Positions 40,311 to 51,307 of a DNA stretch of 64,000 nt are shown here, one piece after another. Position numbers and translations under genes: made by a program. The notes below the pieces were generated by a model. The model was not told the origin of the DNA. It ran no database searches and saw only the letters and a list, made by a program, of their open reading frames with translations. Each line of letters starts with the position of its first letter. The stretch's first letter is position 1. This stretch comes from Sphingomonas sp. PP-CC-1A-547 (GTDB lineage: Bacteria > Pseudomonadota > Alphaproteobacteria > Sphingomonadales > Sphingomonadaceae). The DNA lies in assembly GCF_003610375.1 (NCBI RefSeq), contig NZ_RAPZ01000014.1, positions 169,202-233,201 on the forward strand. Direction: 5' to 3'.

Positions 40311-43300
40311 ATGCATTCCGGTTACGTCCCCCTCCGCGTTTTCTCCTGCTACACCATGCTCGACGGCGCCATCGATCCAAAAGCGATCGCCAAGCAGGCG
40401 CGCGCGCTGGGCTTCCCCGCCGCCGCGCTGACCGATCGCAACGGGCTCTACGCCGCGATGGCCTATTCGGACGCCGCCAAGAAGGACGGCGTCCAGCCGA
40501 TCATCGGAGTCATGCTCGGCGTCGGTCGCCCCGACATGCCCGACGGCGTCGCCACGCAGTTCGACTGGCTCGCGCTCTACGCGCAGAACATGACGGGCTA
40601 CGACAATCTCTGCGCGCTCGTCTCGATGGCGCATCTCGACCGCCCGATCGAGATGCCCGCGCACGTCGATTTCGCCGCGCTAGAACGCCACACCGACGGC
40701 CTGATAGCCTTGACCGCAGGCGGCGAGGGCGGTCTCGCCCGGCTGTTCGCGGAAGGCCAGCCAGATCGCGCCCGCGCCTATCTCGACCGTCTCCAAGGCC
40801 TGTTCGGCGACCGCCTCTACATCGAACTCTCGCGCCGCAACGACGCAATCGAGACGGCGGCCGAAACCGACCTCATAGACATCGCCTACGAGCGCAACCT
40901 GCCGCTGGTCGCGACCAACCCGTGCTGCTTCACCGAAAGCGCGTTCGGCGACGCGCACGACGCCATGCTTTGCATCGCGCACTCGACCTATGTCGAGACC
41001 GAGGACCGCATCCGCAGTTGCCCAGAAGCCTGGATGAAGCCCGCGCCGGTGATGCACGAGATGTTCGCCGACCTGCCCGAGGCGATCGCCAACACGCTGG
41101 TCGTCGCACAGCGCTGCGCGGTGATGGCGCCGTACCGGAAACCGATCCTCCCCAGCCTCGCCGGCGATATCGAGGGCGAGGCCAAGCTCCTTCGTGACGA
41201 CGCCGAAGCCGGGCTCGAAGCGCGTCTCGCCCGCATCACCGAACTCCACGGCGAGGGCGAGGACGGCTGGCGCGACGTCTACCGCAAGCGGCTCGCGTTC
41301 GAGGTCGACGTGATCGTCCAGATGGGCTTCCCCGGCTATTTCCTGATCGTCGCGGACTTCATCAAATGGGCAAAGGACCACGACATTCCCGTCGGTCCGG
41401 GTCGTGGTTCGGGCGCAGGCTCGGTCGTCGCCTGGTCGCTGACGATCACGGATTTGGACCCGATCAAGCTCGGCCTGCTGTTTGAGCGCTTCCTGAACCC
41501 GGAACGCGTGTCGATGCCCGATTTCGACATCGATTTCTGCGAAACCCGCCGCGTCGAGGTGATCCGCTACGTCCAGGAGAAATACGGCCGCGATCAGGTC
41601 GCGCAGATCATCACCTTCGGGAAGCTGAAGGCGCGCGCGGTGCTTAAGGACACCGGCCGCGTGCTGCAGATGAGTTACGGCCAGATCGATCGTCTCGCCA
41701 AGCTGGTCCCGAACCACCCGACCGACCCCTGGACGCTGGAACGCGCGCTGAACGGCGTCGGCGAACTCGCTAAGGAATACGCCAACGACAACGGCGTCCG
41801 GAAGCTGCTCGATCTGGCGATGAAGCTGGAAGGCCTGCCGCGTCACTCGTCGACGCACGCCGCCGGCGTGGTGATCGGTGATCGGCCCTTGGCGCAGCTC
41901 GTCCCGCTGTATCGCGACCCGCGTTCCGACATGCCCGTCACGCAGTTCGACATGAAATATGTCGAGGGCGCGGGCCTCGTGAAGTTCGATTTTCTCGGGC
42001 TCAAGACGCTGTCGGTGCTCCAGAAGGCGGTGCAACTGCTCGCCAAGCGCGGCGTGACGGTCGATCTCGAGGCGCTCGAATGGGACGATGCGGGTGTCTA
42101 CGCGCTCCTGCAAAAGGGCGACACGGTCGGCGTGTTCCAGCTCGAGTCGGAGGGCATGCGCCGCACGCTGTCCGCGGTGCGCCCGTCCAATTTCGGCGAC
42201 ATCATCGCGCTCGTGTCGCTCTACCGACCGGGCCCGATGGACAACATCCCGTCGTTCGGCCGCCGCAAGAACGGCACCGAGGCGATCGACTATCCGCACC
42301 CGCTGCTCGAACCGATCCTTTCCGAGACCTACGGGATCTTCGTCTACCAGGAGCAGGTCATGCAGGCCGCGCAGGTCCTTGCCGGCTTCTCGCTCGGCGG
42401 CGCCGATCTGCTGCGTCGCGCGATGGGCAAGAAGGTGAAGGCCGAGATGGACGCGCAGCGCGCGGGGTTCGTCGAGGGGTGTCTCGCCGTCAACGGCATC
42501 AAGAAGGCCGAGGCGAACGCGCTGTTCGACTTGATCGACAAGTTCGCCGGCTACGGCTTCAACAAGAGCCACGCCGCCGCGTATGCGCTGCTCGCCTACC
42601 AGACCGCGTGGCTCAAGGCGCACCACCCGCACGAATTCTTTGCGGCCTCGATGTGCTACGACCTGCACCAGACCGACAAGCTGGCGATCTTCACCGACGA
42701 CATGCGCCGTCTCGGGATCGCCGCATTGCCGCCCTGCATCAACGCAAGCCAGGCCGAGTTCGATGTCGAGGTCTTGGCGGATGCTGACGCCCAACCAGCA
42801 GAATGTTCACCCGCGAAGGCGGGTGCCCAGTCTGGGTCCCCGCCTTCGCGGGGAAACAATCTGGCGGTTCGTTATGCGCTAGGCGCCCTCAAGAGCGTCG
42901 GCGAAGGCGCGATGGAAAAACTGATCGTCGAGCGCGTCCAGAACGGCCCGTTCGCCGGCCTCGACGATCTCGCCAAGCGAGTCGACCCGCGCCTGCTCAA
43001 CAAGCGCCAGCTCGAGACGCTCGCCGCCGCGGGCGCGTTCGACGGCCTCGACCAGAACCGCGCCGGCATCCACGCCACCGCCGAGACGATCCTCGCGATC
43101 GCCGCGCGCACGCACGAACAGAAGACCAGCGGGCAGGGCGGCCTGTTCGGTGACGCCGAACCCGCCGGCGACGCGATCAAGCTCCCGCCGTCGGTCCGCT
43201 GGACGCTCAGCCAGCGCATGGATCAGGAGAAGGAGGCGTTCGGCTTCTATTTCTCCGCGCACCCGGTCGATCGCCACCGCCACATCGCGGTCAGCCACGG

Positions 43301-43874
43301 CGCCCGCGCCTACACCGCGCTGTCCGAGCTCAACATCCCCGACGACGGCAGCCGCGCCGGCGCGACGATGGCGGTGCTGGTCGAGGACGCGCGCTACCGC
43401 ACGTCCGCACGCGGCAAGCGCTTCATGATGGCGCAATGCTCCGACGCCAGCGGCCAGTTCATGGCGACCTGCTTCGACGACCAGGTCTCGAAGGATCTGG
43501 AGGAGGCGGCAAAGGCCGGCGGCTGCGGCCTCATCACCGTCGAGCTCGATCGCAAGCCCGGCGAGGACACGCCGCGCGTCAGCATCAAGCGCATCCAGCC
43601 GTTCGAAGGCCTCGCCAACCTCGCGCGCTTCCAGGTGGTCGTGACGATCTCTGACATGACCGCGTTCGCCGCCCTCGCGTCGCTGTTGGCCGAGCATCGC
43701 GGCGCGCGCGGCGAGGTTCGCGTGCGTGCGCCAATGCCCGATGGCGAAGTCTGCATCCTGCTCGGCCGCGACTTCCTCCTCGACGGAGAGCTTGTCGAGC
43801 ACATCGAGTCGTTGCACGGTGTCGCCAAGGTGGAGATGAAGACCTCGGAAACGAGGCTCGCTCTGGTCGGATAA
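40311..43874 (+). CDS. dnaE: DNA polymerase III alpha subunit with palindromic-element insertion
   Basis: About 1187 residues from the ATG at 40311 (MHSGYVPLRVFSCYTMLDGAI). PHP domain about 5-270. Polymerase catalytic aspartates are in MPDFDIDFCE. GPGRGSGAGSVVAWSL and HSSTHAAGVVIG are also characteristic. Fingers about 560-830, helix-hairpin-helix and OB fold about 950-1100. At residues about 826-850, where homologues have a short turn before RYALGALKSVGEGAME, there is a segment (AECSPAKAGAQSGSPP...) encoded by family C repeat copy 4. The frame is intact. It is the replicative polymerase, so insertions here must be tolerated. A longer upstream frame was rejected. Confidence 0.98.
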   Translation: MHSGYVPLRVFSCYTMLDGAIDPKAIAKQARALGFPAAALTDRNGLYAAMAYSDAAKKDGVQPIIGVMLGVGRPDMPDGVATQFDWLALYAQNMTGYDNLCALVSMAHLDRPIEMPAHVDFAALERHTDGLIALTAGGEGGLARLFAEGQPDRARAYLDRLQGLFGDRLYIELSRRNDAIETAAETDLIDIAYERNLPLVATNPCCFTESAFGDAHDAMLCIAHSTYVETEDRIRSCPEAWMKPAPVMHEMFADLPEAIANTLVVAQRCAVMAPYRKPILPSLAGDIEGEAKLLRDDAEAGLEARLARITELHGEGEDGWRDVYRKRLAFEVDVIVQMGFPGYFLIVADFIKWAKDHDIPVGPGRGSGAGSVVAWSLTITDLDPIKLGLLFERFLNPERVSMPDFDIDFCETRRVEVIRYVQEKYGRDQVAQIITFGKLKARAVLKDTGRVLQMSYGQIDRLAKLVPNHPTDPWTLERALNGVGELAKEYANDNGVRKLLDLAMKLEGLPRHSSTHAAGVVIGDRPLAQLVPLYRDPRSDMPVTQFDMKYVEGAGLVKFDFLGLKTLSVLQKAVQLLAKRGVTVDLEALEWDDAGVYALLQKGDTVGVFQLESEGMRRTLSAVRPSNFGDIIALVSLYRPGPMDNIPSFGRRKNGTEAIDYPHPLLEPILSETYGIFVYQEQVMQAAQVLAGFSLGGADLLRRAMGKKVKAEMDAQRAGFVEGCLAVNGIKKAEANALFDLIDKFAGYGFNKSHAAAYALLAYQTAWLKAHHPHEFFAASMCYDLHQTDKLAIFTDDMRRLGIAALPPCINASQAEFDVEVLADADAQPAECSPAKAGAQSGSPPSRGNNLAVRYALGALKSVGEGAMEKLIVERVQNGPFAGLDDLAKRVDPRLLNKRQLETLAAAGAFDGLDQNRAGIHATAETILAIAARTHEQKTSGQGGLFGDAEPAGDAIKLPPSVRWTLSQRMDQEKEAFGFYFSAHPVDRHRHIAVSHGARAYTALSELNIPDDGSRAGATMAVLVEDARYRTSARGKRFMMAQCSDASGQFMATCFDDQVSKDLEEAAKAGGCGLITVELDRKPGEDTPRVSIKRIQPFEGLANLARFQVVVTISDMTAFAALASLLAEHRGARGEVRVRAPMPDGEVCILLGRDFLLDGELVEHIESLHGVAKVEMKTSETRLALVG
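42804..42858. repeat. Palindromic repeat family C, copy 4, inside dnaE
   Basis: TGTTCACCCGCGAAGGCGGG plus TGCCCAGTCTGG is inverted to GTCCCCGCCTTCGCGGGGAA plus ACA. It matches intergenic copies at 33928, 39537 and 28125 almost base for base. It is translated on the plus strand as part of dnaE. Confidence 0.88.
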
Positions 43875-43893
43875 CGAGCTTGGGAGAGCGAGA

Positions 43894-45486
43894 ATGCTTG
43901 GTGGAATGCAGGATTTCGAGCTTCGTGTTCCCCGCCTGATAGACCACGCCGCGCGCGAACACGGGGCTAGGGAGCTAGTCAGCTACTGGGCCGACGGTCG
44001 CGAGACCCGCACCAACTGGGCGGGCGTATCCCGCGACGCCCGTAAACTCGCGCAGGCGCTCGAAAAATTAGGCGTAGCCCCCGGCGACCGGGTTGCGACG
44101 CTGGCGATGAACCACGCGCACCACCTCGTCGCCTGGTACGGCGCGATTGGCATGGGCGGCGTGATCCACACGATCAATCCGCGCCTGTTCGACGAGCAGC
44201 TCGTCTACATCGCCAACCACGCGGAAGACCGCGTGATGCTCTACGACAAGGCGTTCCAGCCGCTCGTCGATCGCCTGCGCGCGCAATGGACCAGAATCAG
44301 CCGCTACATCTGCTTCGACGACCTAGGACCCGACGGTTTCCAGGCGATGCTCGACGCCGAGGACGGCGATTACGAGTGGGTAGAAGGCCCCGAGCGCGAG
44401 CCATGCATGCTCTGCTACACCAGCGGCACCACCGGCAATCCGAAGGGTGTGCTCTACACGCACCGCTCGACGATGATCCACGCGATGGCCGAGGTCGCGC
44501 CTTGGGTGTTCGATCTCTCCCCCAACGCGGTCGTGCTCCCGGTCGTGCCGATGTTCCACGCCGCCGCCTGGGGGCTGCCGTTCGCCTGCGCGCTGTCGGG
44601 CGCGAAAGTCGTCTATTCCGCGGTGAACGATCCCGCCGTGCTGTGCCGGCTGATGAACGACGAGAAGGTCACGCATTCCGCCGGCGTGCCGACCGTCTGG
44701 CTGGCCATGTTCGGCCACATGGACGCGTCAGGCGACGCGCCGCGCCACCTGAAGCAGGTGACGATCGGCGGCTCGGCAGCCCCCCGGGCGATGATCGAGC
44801 GGATCATGGGCATGGGTGCCACCGTGAAACACCTCTGGGGGATGACCGAAACCTCGCCAATCGGCACCGCCGGCTTCAACCCGGCGCACTGGGATGACAT
44901 GACGCGCGACGAAAAGCTCGACCTCGTCGGCAAACAGGGCAGCGTCCCCTTCGGCATCGAACTCCGCATCATCGACGACGAGGGCACGGTGCTAGCTCGC
45001 GACGGCAAGGTGGCCGGCAGGTTGCAGGTCCGCGGCCCCTGGGTGGTCCAACGCTATTTTGGCGCAGACCAAGACGCGGTGGACAAAGATGGCTGGTTCG
45101 ATACCGGCGACGTCGCGATGCTGCATTCGGACGGCACGATGCAGATCACCGACCGCTCGAAGGACGTCATCAAGTCCGGCGGTGAATGGATCAGTTCGGT
45201 CGACCTGGAGAACGCGGCCGTCGGCTGTCCGGGCGTCGCGGAGGCGGCGGCAATCGGCATCCACCATCCGAAATGGGACGAGCGCCCGCTGCTGCTGGTG
45301 GTTCGCAAGCCTGGCAACGACGTCACCGAACAGACGATCCTCGATCACCTGGCCAAGCACGTCGCTAAATGGTGGCTCCCCGACGCGATCGTCTTCGTCG
45401 AAGACCTGCCGCACACCGCAACGGGCAAGCTGCTCAAAACCGTGCTCCGCGAACGCTTCAAGGATTTCGCGCTAGCCGCTGCCTGA
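43894..45486 (+). CDS. Acyl-CoA synthetase (AMP-forming)
   Basis: The 530-residue adenylate-forming ligase has A3 [17 protein letters not shown]5 [11 protein letters not shown]7 DTGD, A8 [13 protein letters not shown] and A10 ATGKLLKT with the catalytic lysine. It resembles the medium- to long-chain fatty acid CoA ligases (AlkK-like) in [14 protein letters not shown] and [12 protein letters not shown]. It activates a carboxylic acid to its CoA ester; chain length is not predictable. It follows dnaE by 19 bases and may share its transcript. Confidence 0.93.
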   Translation: MLGGMQDFELRVPRLIDHAAREHGARELVSYWADGRETRTNWAGVSRDARKLAQALEKLGVAPGDRVATLAMNHAHHLVAWYGAIGMGGVIHTINPRLFDEQLVYIANHAEDRVMLYDKAFQPLVDRLRAQWTRISRYICFDDLGPDGFQAMLDAEDGDYEWVEGPEREPCMLCYTSGTTGNPKGVLYTHRSTMIHAMAEVAPWVFDLSPNAVVLPVVPMFHAAAWGLPFACALSGAKVVYSAVNDPAVLCRLMNDEKVTHSAGVPTVWLAMFGHMDASGDAPRHLKQVTIGGSAAPRAMIERIMGMGATVKHLWGMTETSPIGTAGFNPAHWDDMTRDEKLDLVGKQGSVPFGIELRIIDDEGTVLARDGKVAGRLQVRGPWVVQRYFGADQDAVDKDGWFDTGDVAMLHSDGTMQITDRSKDVIKSGGEWISSVDLENAAVGCPGVAEAAAIGIHHPKWDERPLLLVVRKPGNDVTEQTILDHLAKHVAKWWLPDAIVFVEDLPHTATGKLLKTVLRERFKDFALAAA

Positions 45487-45538
45487 TCAATCGGCTTAGG
45501 CCGACTATGGCCGGATAAGGCCGACGCCTCGTGCAATA

Positions 45539-47317
45539 CTATGCCGCGCGGGGCGTCCGCTTGGCTTTCCTGATCCGCGGCTCGACGATCATGTCCGCCG
45601 CCGCCTTGATCTCTTGGCGAAGCTCGTCGCGCTTCTCGTGGATCGAGGCGATCACTGGCCCCATCGCCACGCCGAGATCGACCAGCACTGCCTCCGCCAA
45701 CTGCAATGAACTCTCCAACGTCTCCGGCACGGCATCGGTCACACCCGCACGGTACAGTTCGGCCGCATGCGCCGTATCGCGCGCGCGCGCGACGATCGGC
45801 AGGTCCGGCGCCAAAGCCCGTACCCGCCGCGCTAGGCGTACCGTCAGCACTGGGTCGTCCATCGTTAGGATCAACGCCTTGGCGGTATGCAGCTTCAATC
45901 GTTCGACCAGTTCGGGGCGGGCGACGTCGCCAAACAATACTGGGTGGCCCAGCATGCGGGCCTCTTCCACCGAATCGATATCCGCCTCGACCGCGACGTA
46001 TTTCTGTCCGTGGACGGCCAGCATGTCGGCGACCATGCGGCCGACCCGGCCGAAGCCGATGACGACCGTGCCGGGGCCGTCATCATCGATCTCGATATCG
46101 CCAGCATCGGCCGTCGAGCGGCTTTCGAGCTGGCGCGAGACCGTGCGGCCGAGCTTGGCCAGCAACGGCGTGATCGTCAGGCCGATCGCCGTAACGGTCT
46201 GCCAGAAGGACGCCGTCGAAGGGAGGATCAGCTGCGCCTGCGCGGCCGTTGCAAGCACGATCAGCGTGGTCTCGGAGGGGCTACCCATCAGCAAGCCCGT
46301 CTCGGCCGCGACCCCGCGCCGCGAATTGGCGACGCGCAGGAACAGGAACGTGACGATCGCCTTGGTCGCCACCACGCCCGACACCGCGAGTAGGAGCGAC
46401 GGCCAGTTCTGCGCGATCAGCCGGAGGTCGAGGCTCATGCCCACCGTGATCAGGAACACACCTAGCGCGAGCCCCTTGAACGGCGCGGTGATGACCTCGA
46501 CCTCGCTGTGATATTCGGTCTCGGCGATCAGCAACCCCGCCAGCAGCGCGCCAACGATAGGCGACAGTCCGGCGGCCGTTGTCGCGACGCTCGCTACGAT
46601 CACCACCAGCAGCGACGCGGCAAGGAAGAGTTCAGGGCTCTTGGTGCGCGCGGCCTGCCCGAACAGCCGGGGCAGGACGACCCGCCCGCCGATATACATC
46701 GCGACGACGGTCAAACCACCGCGCAATGCCACGCCGGCGATGTTCGACCAGCCGTCTGCGCTCGCAGTCGGTGCCAGCGCACCAAGCACGAAGATGATCG
46801 GGACGAGCGCCAGATCCTCGAACAGCAGCATCGCGAACGCTCCCCGACCGACCGCACCCGTCGTGCCGACGAGCGGTAGGACTAAAGCTGTCGAGGACAG
46901 CGCGAGCGCGAACCCGAGCCCTATCGCGCCTGCCCATTCCTGGCCGATGAAGTGCAGCGCCGTGCCAATGATCAGCGCCGAGCCGATCAGTTCGGCGGCG
47001 CCGGTGCCGAACACCAGTCGCTTCATCGACCATAACCGCTTGAACGAGAGTTCGAGGCCGATCGAGAACAACAGCAGGATGATACCGAACTCGGCGAACG
47101 GCTCGATCGACTCTGGGTTCGAGATGGTTAGGTAATACAGCCACGGCATAGAGCCGGTGAGCGAGCCCAAGCCGGCGGGGCCGACCAGCAGGCCGACCAG
47201 GATGAAACCGATGACCGGGCTAACCCGGAACCGCGCGAACGCGGGAATGACGAGGCCCGCCGCGCCCAGAATGACGAGCGTGTCGCTGAAACCTTGATTG
47301 TCGAGCCGTAATGCCAT
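45539..47317 (-). CDS. CPA2 family cation:proton antiporter with TrkA-N domain
   Basis: About 592 residues from the ATG at 47317 ([21 protein letters not shown]). Twelve or so helices (about 10-390) form a Kef/YbaL antiporter with [23 protein letters not shown] and [17 protein letters not shown] cytosolic TrkA-N Rossmann domain (about 420-540) has [16 protein letters not shown]. The family exchanges K+ or Na+ for H+, regulated by nucleotide or glutathione adducts in Kef. A helical C-terminal tail binds no known ligand. It is divergent from the small membrane protein gene at 47384. Confidence 0.92.
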   Translation of the reverse strand: MALRLDNQGFSDTLVILGAAGLVIPAFARFRVSPVIGFILVGLLVGPAGLGSLTGSMPWLYYLTISNPESIEPFAEFGIILLLFSIGLELSFKRLWSMKRLVFGTGAAELIGSALIIGTALHFIGQEWAGAIGLGFALALSSTALVLPLVGTTGAVGRGAFAMLLFEDLALVPIIFVLGALAPTASADGWSNIAGVALRGGLTVVAMYIGGRVVLPRLFGQAARTKSPELFLAASLLVVIVASVATTAAGLSPIVGALLAGLLIAETEYHSEVEVITAPFKGLALGVFLITVGMSLDLRLIAQNWPSLLLAVSGVVATKAIVTFLFLRVANSRRGVAAETGLLMGSPSETTLIVLATAAQAQLILPSTASFWQTVTAIGLTITPLLAKLGRTVSRQLESRSTADAGDIEIDDDGPGTVVIGFGRVGRMVADMLAVHGQKYVAVEADIDSVEEARMLGHPVLFGDVARPELVERLKLHTAKALILTMDDPVLTVRLARRVRALAPDLPIVARARDTAHAAELYRAGVTDAVPETLESSLQLAEAVLVDLGVAMGPVIASIHEKRDELRQEIKAAADMIVEPRIRKAKRTPRAA

Positions 47318-47383
47318 GCTACGCTTAGACCAGCCTTGCGGCGGGGCGGCTAGGCTGTTTGTGTCGTAGAGGGGCGAAACGCC

Positions 47384-47836
47384 ATGCACGTGCGAACACC
47401 GAAACGGGCATGGACGCTATGGATCGTCGGGATCGCGCTGGCCTGCGCGCCGATCCCGCTGATCATGTACCACAGCCATCTCTATTATGCGGAGGGCGGC
47501 ACAAGCGTCGACGGACCGGCGATGCTCTTGATGTCTGTGATTATGACTAGCTCAGGTTGGGGCGCCATCTGGCTGCTGATCCTTGCGCCCTACCTTGTCG
47601 GCTATCGCGGGGCGGGAGCGCTGACGCTTGGCGTCGGTGCCACTTTCTCGTCGATCCTGTTGTCGACGATCGCATTCGGTCTGACGGGGCTTTTCCTATG
47701 GCTTGCGTGCGCCCAGGTCGAATTCTGGAAGCTGTCCCGCATACCGTTCACTGCGCATCTGATCGGCTGTGCCGTGTATTTCCAGTATCTCCGCGCCGCG
47801 GTGGTCAACCGGAGCTTACGCGTCGGATCGCGGTGA
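47384..47836 (+). CDS. Four-helix membrane protein of unknown function
   Basis: The 150-residue protein has about four hydrophobic segments (near 10-28, 45-68, 72-105 and a weaker one near 120-140). There is no recognised family motif. The start ATG at 47384 is 66 bases from the divergent antiporter start. It ends 37 bases before the convergent icd gene. Confidence 0.6.
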   Translation: MHVRTPKRAWTLWIVGIALACAPIPLIMYHSHLYYAEGGTSVDGPAMLLMSVIMTSSGWGAIWLLILAPYLVGYRGAGALTLGVGATFSSILLSTIAFGLTGLFLWLACAQVEFWKLSRIPFTAHLIGCAVYFQYLRAAVVNRSLRVGSR

Positions 47837-47873
47837 ATGAGACCGGGCGGCGTCGCACCGCCCGGCCATCAGT

Positions 47874-49094
47874 TCAGGCCCAGTTGGCCATTTCCGTCTC
47901 GAGGTTGGACCGCACCTGCTCGAAGAACTGCTCGGTCGTCATCCAGGGCTGGTCGGGGCCGATCAGGATCGCGAGATCCTTGGTCATGTGCCCGTTCTCG
48001 ACCGTCTGGACGCAGACACGCTCGAGCGTCTCGGCGAACTTGGTGACGTCGGGCGTATCGTCGAACTTGCCGCGATACTTCAGGCCACCGGTCCACGCGA
48101 AGATCGACGCGATCGGGTTGGTCGAGGTCGCCTTGCCCTGCTCGTGCATGCGGAAGTGCCGCGTGACGGTGCCGTGCGCGGCTTCGGCCTCGACGGTCTT
48201 GCCGTCCGGGGTCAGCAGGATCGAGGTCATCAGGCCGAGCGACCCGAACCCTTGCGCGACCTGATCCGACTGGACGTCGCCGTCATAGTTCTTGCAGGCC
48301 CAGACGAACTCGCCGTTCCACTTCAGCGCCGATGCGACCATGTCGTCGATCAGGCGATGCTCGTAGACGATGCCCGCTTCCTTGAACTTGTCCTTGAACT
48401 CGGCCTCGAACACCTCGGCGAAGAGGTCCTTGAAGCGGCCGTCATAGGCCTTGAGGATCGTGTTCTTGGTCGACAGATACACCGGCCACTTCAGGTTGAG
48501 GCCGTAATGCATCGATGCGCGGGCGAAATCGCGGATCGAATCGTCGAGGTTGTACATCGCCATCGCGACGCCCGCCGACGGGAACTGGAATACCTCGCGG
48601 TCGATGACCGTGCCGTCGTCGCCTTCGAAGACGAGACGCAGCTTGCCCGGGCCCGGGACCAGATAATCGGTCGCGCGGTACTGATCGCCGAATGCGTGAC
48701 GGCCGACGACGATCGGGTGCGTCCAGCCCGGGATCAGGCGGGGTACGTTCTTGATCACGATCGGCTCGCGGAAGATGGTGCCGCCGAGGATGTTGCGGAT
48801 CGTGCCGTTCGGCGACTTCCACATCTTCTTCAGACCGAACTCGGTCACGCGCTGCTCGTCGGGAGTGATCGTCGCGCACTTTACCGCGACGCCGTGCTTC
48901 TGCGTGGCGAGCGCGCTGTCGATCGTGACCTGGTCGTCGGTCGCGTCGCGATGCTCGACGCCGAGGTCGTAGTAATCGAGCTGGATGTCGAGATACGGCT
49001 TGATCAGGCGCTCGCGGATCCATTCCCAGATGATCCGGGTCATCTCGTCGCCATCGATCTCCACGATCGGATTCTTTACCTTGATCTTCGCCAT
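47874..49094 (-). CDS. icd: NADP-dependent isocitrate dehydrogenase (eukaryote-like type)
   Basis: The 406-residue homodimeric type II IDH has [14 protein letters not shown], the substrate segment [42 protein letters not shown] and [70 protein letters not shown] is also typical. NADP specificity is expected from the family. It converts isocitrate to 2-oxoglutarate in the TCA cycle. It is divergent from psd. Confidence 0.97.
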   Translation of the reverse strand: MAKIKVKNPIVEIDGDEMTRIIWEWIRERLIKPYLDIQLDYYDLGVEHRDATDDQVTIDSALATQKHGVAVKCATITPDEQRVTEFGLKKMWKSPNGTIRNILGGTIFREPIVIKNVPRLIPGWTHPIVVGRHAFGDQYRATDYLVPGPGKLRLVFEGDDGTVIDREVFQFPSAGVAMAMYNLDDSIRDFARASMHYGLNLKWPVYLSTKNTILKAYDGRFKDLFAEVFEAEFKDKFKEAGIVYEHRLIDDMVASALKWNGEFVWACKNYDGDVQSDQVAQGFGSLGLMTSILLTPDGKTVEAEAAHGTVTRHFRMHEQGKATSTNPIASIFAWTGGLKYRGKFDDTPDVTKFAETLERVCVQTVENGHMTKDLAILIGPDQPWMTTEQFFEQVRSNLETEMANWA

Positions 49095-49236
49095 ATCCGG
49101 GTCCTTCGGGGGAGGGGTTTGGGGAGCGTCTAGGGGAGCATGCCGCCACGATCAACCATTGGACAACCACTGGTCCTACAAGGAAAAGCCGGTTCATCGT
49201 TGTATCGCGCGTCCTGCACGGATAGACCCGCAGGTT

Positions 49237-49965
49237 ATGGCATCGCTCGACAAGCCGCCCGTCACGACCTCCACGGTCAAATGGCGATTTCCCGCAGTCC
49301 ATCCGGAGGGCCACAAATACGTCGCGATCTCGGCCGGCATCACGCTGCTGCTGACGATTGTCAGCCACGTGCTGTTCTGGCCGATGGTCGGCGTCGTGAT
49401 CTGGGTCGCGACGTTCTTCCGCGATCCGATCCGCACCACCCCACAAGGCGAAGGCCTGATCGTCGCCCCCGCAGACGGGCTGATCACGATGATCCAGCGC
49501 GTGCCGATCCCGCGCGAGCTCGCCGGCGAGAACGGTCTCGGTGATGCACCGCTGGTCCGCGTGTCGATCTTCATGTCGGTGTTCGACGTGCATATCAATC
49601 GCACGCCTGTCGCGGGGACGGTTCGACAGGTGGTCTACATTTCGGGCAAGTTTCTCAACGCCGACCTCGACAAGGCGAGCGACGAGAACGAGCGCCAGCA
49701 TTTCGTCGTTGAAGATCGCAACGGCATGCGGATCGGCTTCACGCAGATTGCCGGCCTGGTCGCGCGCCGCATCCTCGGCTTCGTGAAGGCCGGCGACATG
49801 GTCGCGGTCGGCCAGCGCATCGGCCTGATCCGGTTCGGTAGCCGAGTCGACGTGTACCTGCCCGATCACGTCGTGCCGCAGGTGTGTCTGGGCCAGCGTA
49901 GCATCGCGGGCGAGACCGTGCTTGGTCGCGTCGGTGGCGTTCCGGTCGGTGGTATCGCCCAGTGA
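49237..49965 (+). CDS. psd: Phosphatidylserine decarboxylase proenzyme
   Basis: About 242 residues from the ATG at 49237. N-terminal hydrophobic segment (about 28-60). [29 protein letters not shown] and the self-cleavage site [11 protein letters not shown] mark PSD of the short type. The serine of GS becomes the pyruvoyl group of the alpha chain. It makes phosphatidylethanolamine. The stop overlaps the pssA start. Confidence 0.96.
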   Translation: MASLDKPPVTTSTVKWRFPAVHPEGHKYVAISAGITLLLTIVSHVLFWPMVGVVIWVATFFRDPIRTTPQGEGLIVAPADGLITMIQRVPIPRELAGENGLGDAPLVRVSIFMSVFDVHINRTPVAGTVRQVVYISGKFLNADLDKASDENERQHFVVEDRNGMRIGFTQIAGLVARRILGFVKAGDMVAVGQRIGLIRFGSRVDVYLPDHVVPQVCLGQRSIAGETVLGRVGGVPVGGIAQ

Positions 49966-50810
49966 TGGACCGCGACGGTTCGACCGATTCGATCGAGGAG
50001 CGGGGCCGGGGGCGGTTCGGTCGCACACGTCGTGCACCGCGCGGACTTCCCCTGCGCGCCGTCGCTCCCAACGCCGTTACCGCGCTAGCCCTGTGTTCAG
50101 GCCTGAGTGGCGTGCGGTTCGCGATCGGTGGACAATGGGAAAGCGCCGTCGCGATGATCATGGTCGCGGGCGTGCTCGACGGCCTGGATGGTCGGATCGC
50201 CCGGATGCTGCACGGCGAAAGTCGGTTCGGCGCGGAACTCGATTCGCTCTCCGACGCGATCTCGTTCGGCGTTGCGCCGGCGCTGATCGTCTATCTCTGG
50301 TCGCTGACGGCGTTGCCGCGCGTCGGCTGGATCTGCTCGCTTATCCTCGCCGTGTTCTGCGCACTGCGTCTCGCGCGCTTCAACGCCAAGATCGACGAGA
50401 GCCACCAACCGCACAAGTCCGCGGGTTTCCTAACCGGCGTTCCAGCTCCAGCCGGCGCGGGACTCGCGCTGATGCCGATGTTCTTCTGGTTCTGGACCGA
50501 CGAGCCCAGGTTCGCGTCGCCGTATTTCGTGGCGCCTTGGGTCGCATTCGTCGCGTTGCTGATGGTGTCGAGTATCGCCACCTATTCGTGGAGTTCGGTC
50601 AAACTCCGCAGCAACATCCGGTTCGAGGCGATTGCCCTCGTCGTACTGCTCGGTGCCGCAATCGTAAGCGCGCCATGGCATACGCTCAGCATTATTTGCA
50701 TACTGTACCTGCTTTCGATGCCGTTCAGCATCGCGAGTTACGCCAAGATCAGGCGGCAGCGTTCCAGCGGCGGGCGGGCACCGGAGCCGACGTCGAAGCC
50801 CAGCGCCTGA
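49965..50810 (+). CDS. pssA: CDP-diacylglycerol-serine O-phosphatidyltransferase
   Basis: About 281 residues from the ATG at 49965 (sharing its A with the psd TGA). The CDP-alcohol transferase signature DGLDGRIAR..GESRFGAELDSLSD is complete (D-G-x2-A-R...G-x3-D-x3-D). About eight helices follow. It makes phosphatidylserine, the substrate of the preceding psd product, so the operon covers both steps to phosphatidylethanolamine. The 3' end overlaps a convergent small gene by 62 bases. Confidence 0.95.
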   Translation: MDRDGSTDSIEERGRGRFGRTRRAPRGLPLRAVAPNAVTALALCSGLSGVRFAIGGQWESAVAMIMVAGVLDGLDGRIARMLHGESRFGAELDSLSDAISFGVAPALIVYLWSLTALPRVGWICSLILAVFCALRLARFNAKIDESHQPHKSAGFLTGVPAPAGAGLALMPMFFWFWTDEPRFASPYFVAPWVAFVALLMVSSIATYSWSSVKLRSNIRFEAIALVVLLGAAIVSAPWHTLSIICILYLLSMPFSIASYAKIRRQRSSGGRAPEPTSKPSA

Positions 50811-50982
50811 CCGCAATCCGGCGCTCCGCAACGGCCAGCGTGCGGAGCGGATGGAACGCGGGTTCGACGTTGCCCATCGCGAGACGGACGATACGGTCCC
50901 ACTGCGGCGCGATCGACGAGACGATCATCATGCCCGCGACCGCGAATGCACCAGCAAAAACCATGAAGCTCAGAACCAACAT
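50749..50982 (-). CDS. Small single-helix membrane protein
   Basis: About 77 residues from the ATG at 50982 (MLVLSFMVFAGAFAVAGMMIV). One N-terminal transmembrane helix is followed by a basic cytosolic tail (PQWDRIVRLAMG, RTLAVAERRIAVRRW). Its 3' end overlaps pssA on the opposite strand. I know of no family assignment. It is listed because of the clear helix and start context; the overlap lowers confidence. Confidence 0.55.
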   Translation of the reverse strand: MLVLSFMVFAGAFAVAGMMIVSSIAPQWDRIVRLAMGNVEPAFHPLRTLAVAERRIAVRRWASTSAPVPARRWNAAA

Positions 50983-51307
50983 CACGTCCGCCTTCCTATG
51001 AGTTGCGAACAAATTCCTATTATCCGCAAACACTTGGTCAGAAACATCGTTCCACTCGTCGCATTTCGAATCCCGTCCTGCCGGGGTGATTCCGCGCCGA
51101 GTCGAACATCTGTTCCCCTCTGAGCCCTTTATGTTCTCATTGCGTTCCATGAGTCAAGCGGGCCATGTGCGATTGCTTTTCGAATAGAGCCACGCTAAGG
51201 GCCGCGCCTCTAACCCCGCATGGGAGGCATCATAGCCCGGTGCGTCACGGTCATTCGGCCACGACGTCATCCGCTTCCCAGAGGCACAACCGGAAGGATA
51301 TATCCCT
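50983..51307 (+). promoter_or_regulatory. rpsB upstream region
   Basis: About 325 bases without a gene. The best promoter is TTGCTT (51173-51178), 17 bases, TAAGGG (51196-51201). That gives a leader of about 100 bases to rpsB, which ends with an AAGGA ribosome site. S2 autoregulates rpsB in other bacteria by binding a leader fold; no clear fold was identified here. Confidence 0.45.

Noticed and set aside
40680..42794. Open frame of about 704 codons opposite dnaE
   Set aside because: Antisense shadow of a definite gene; no recognisable protein features.
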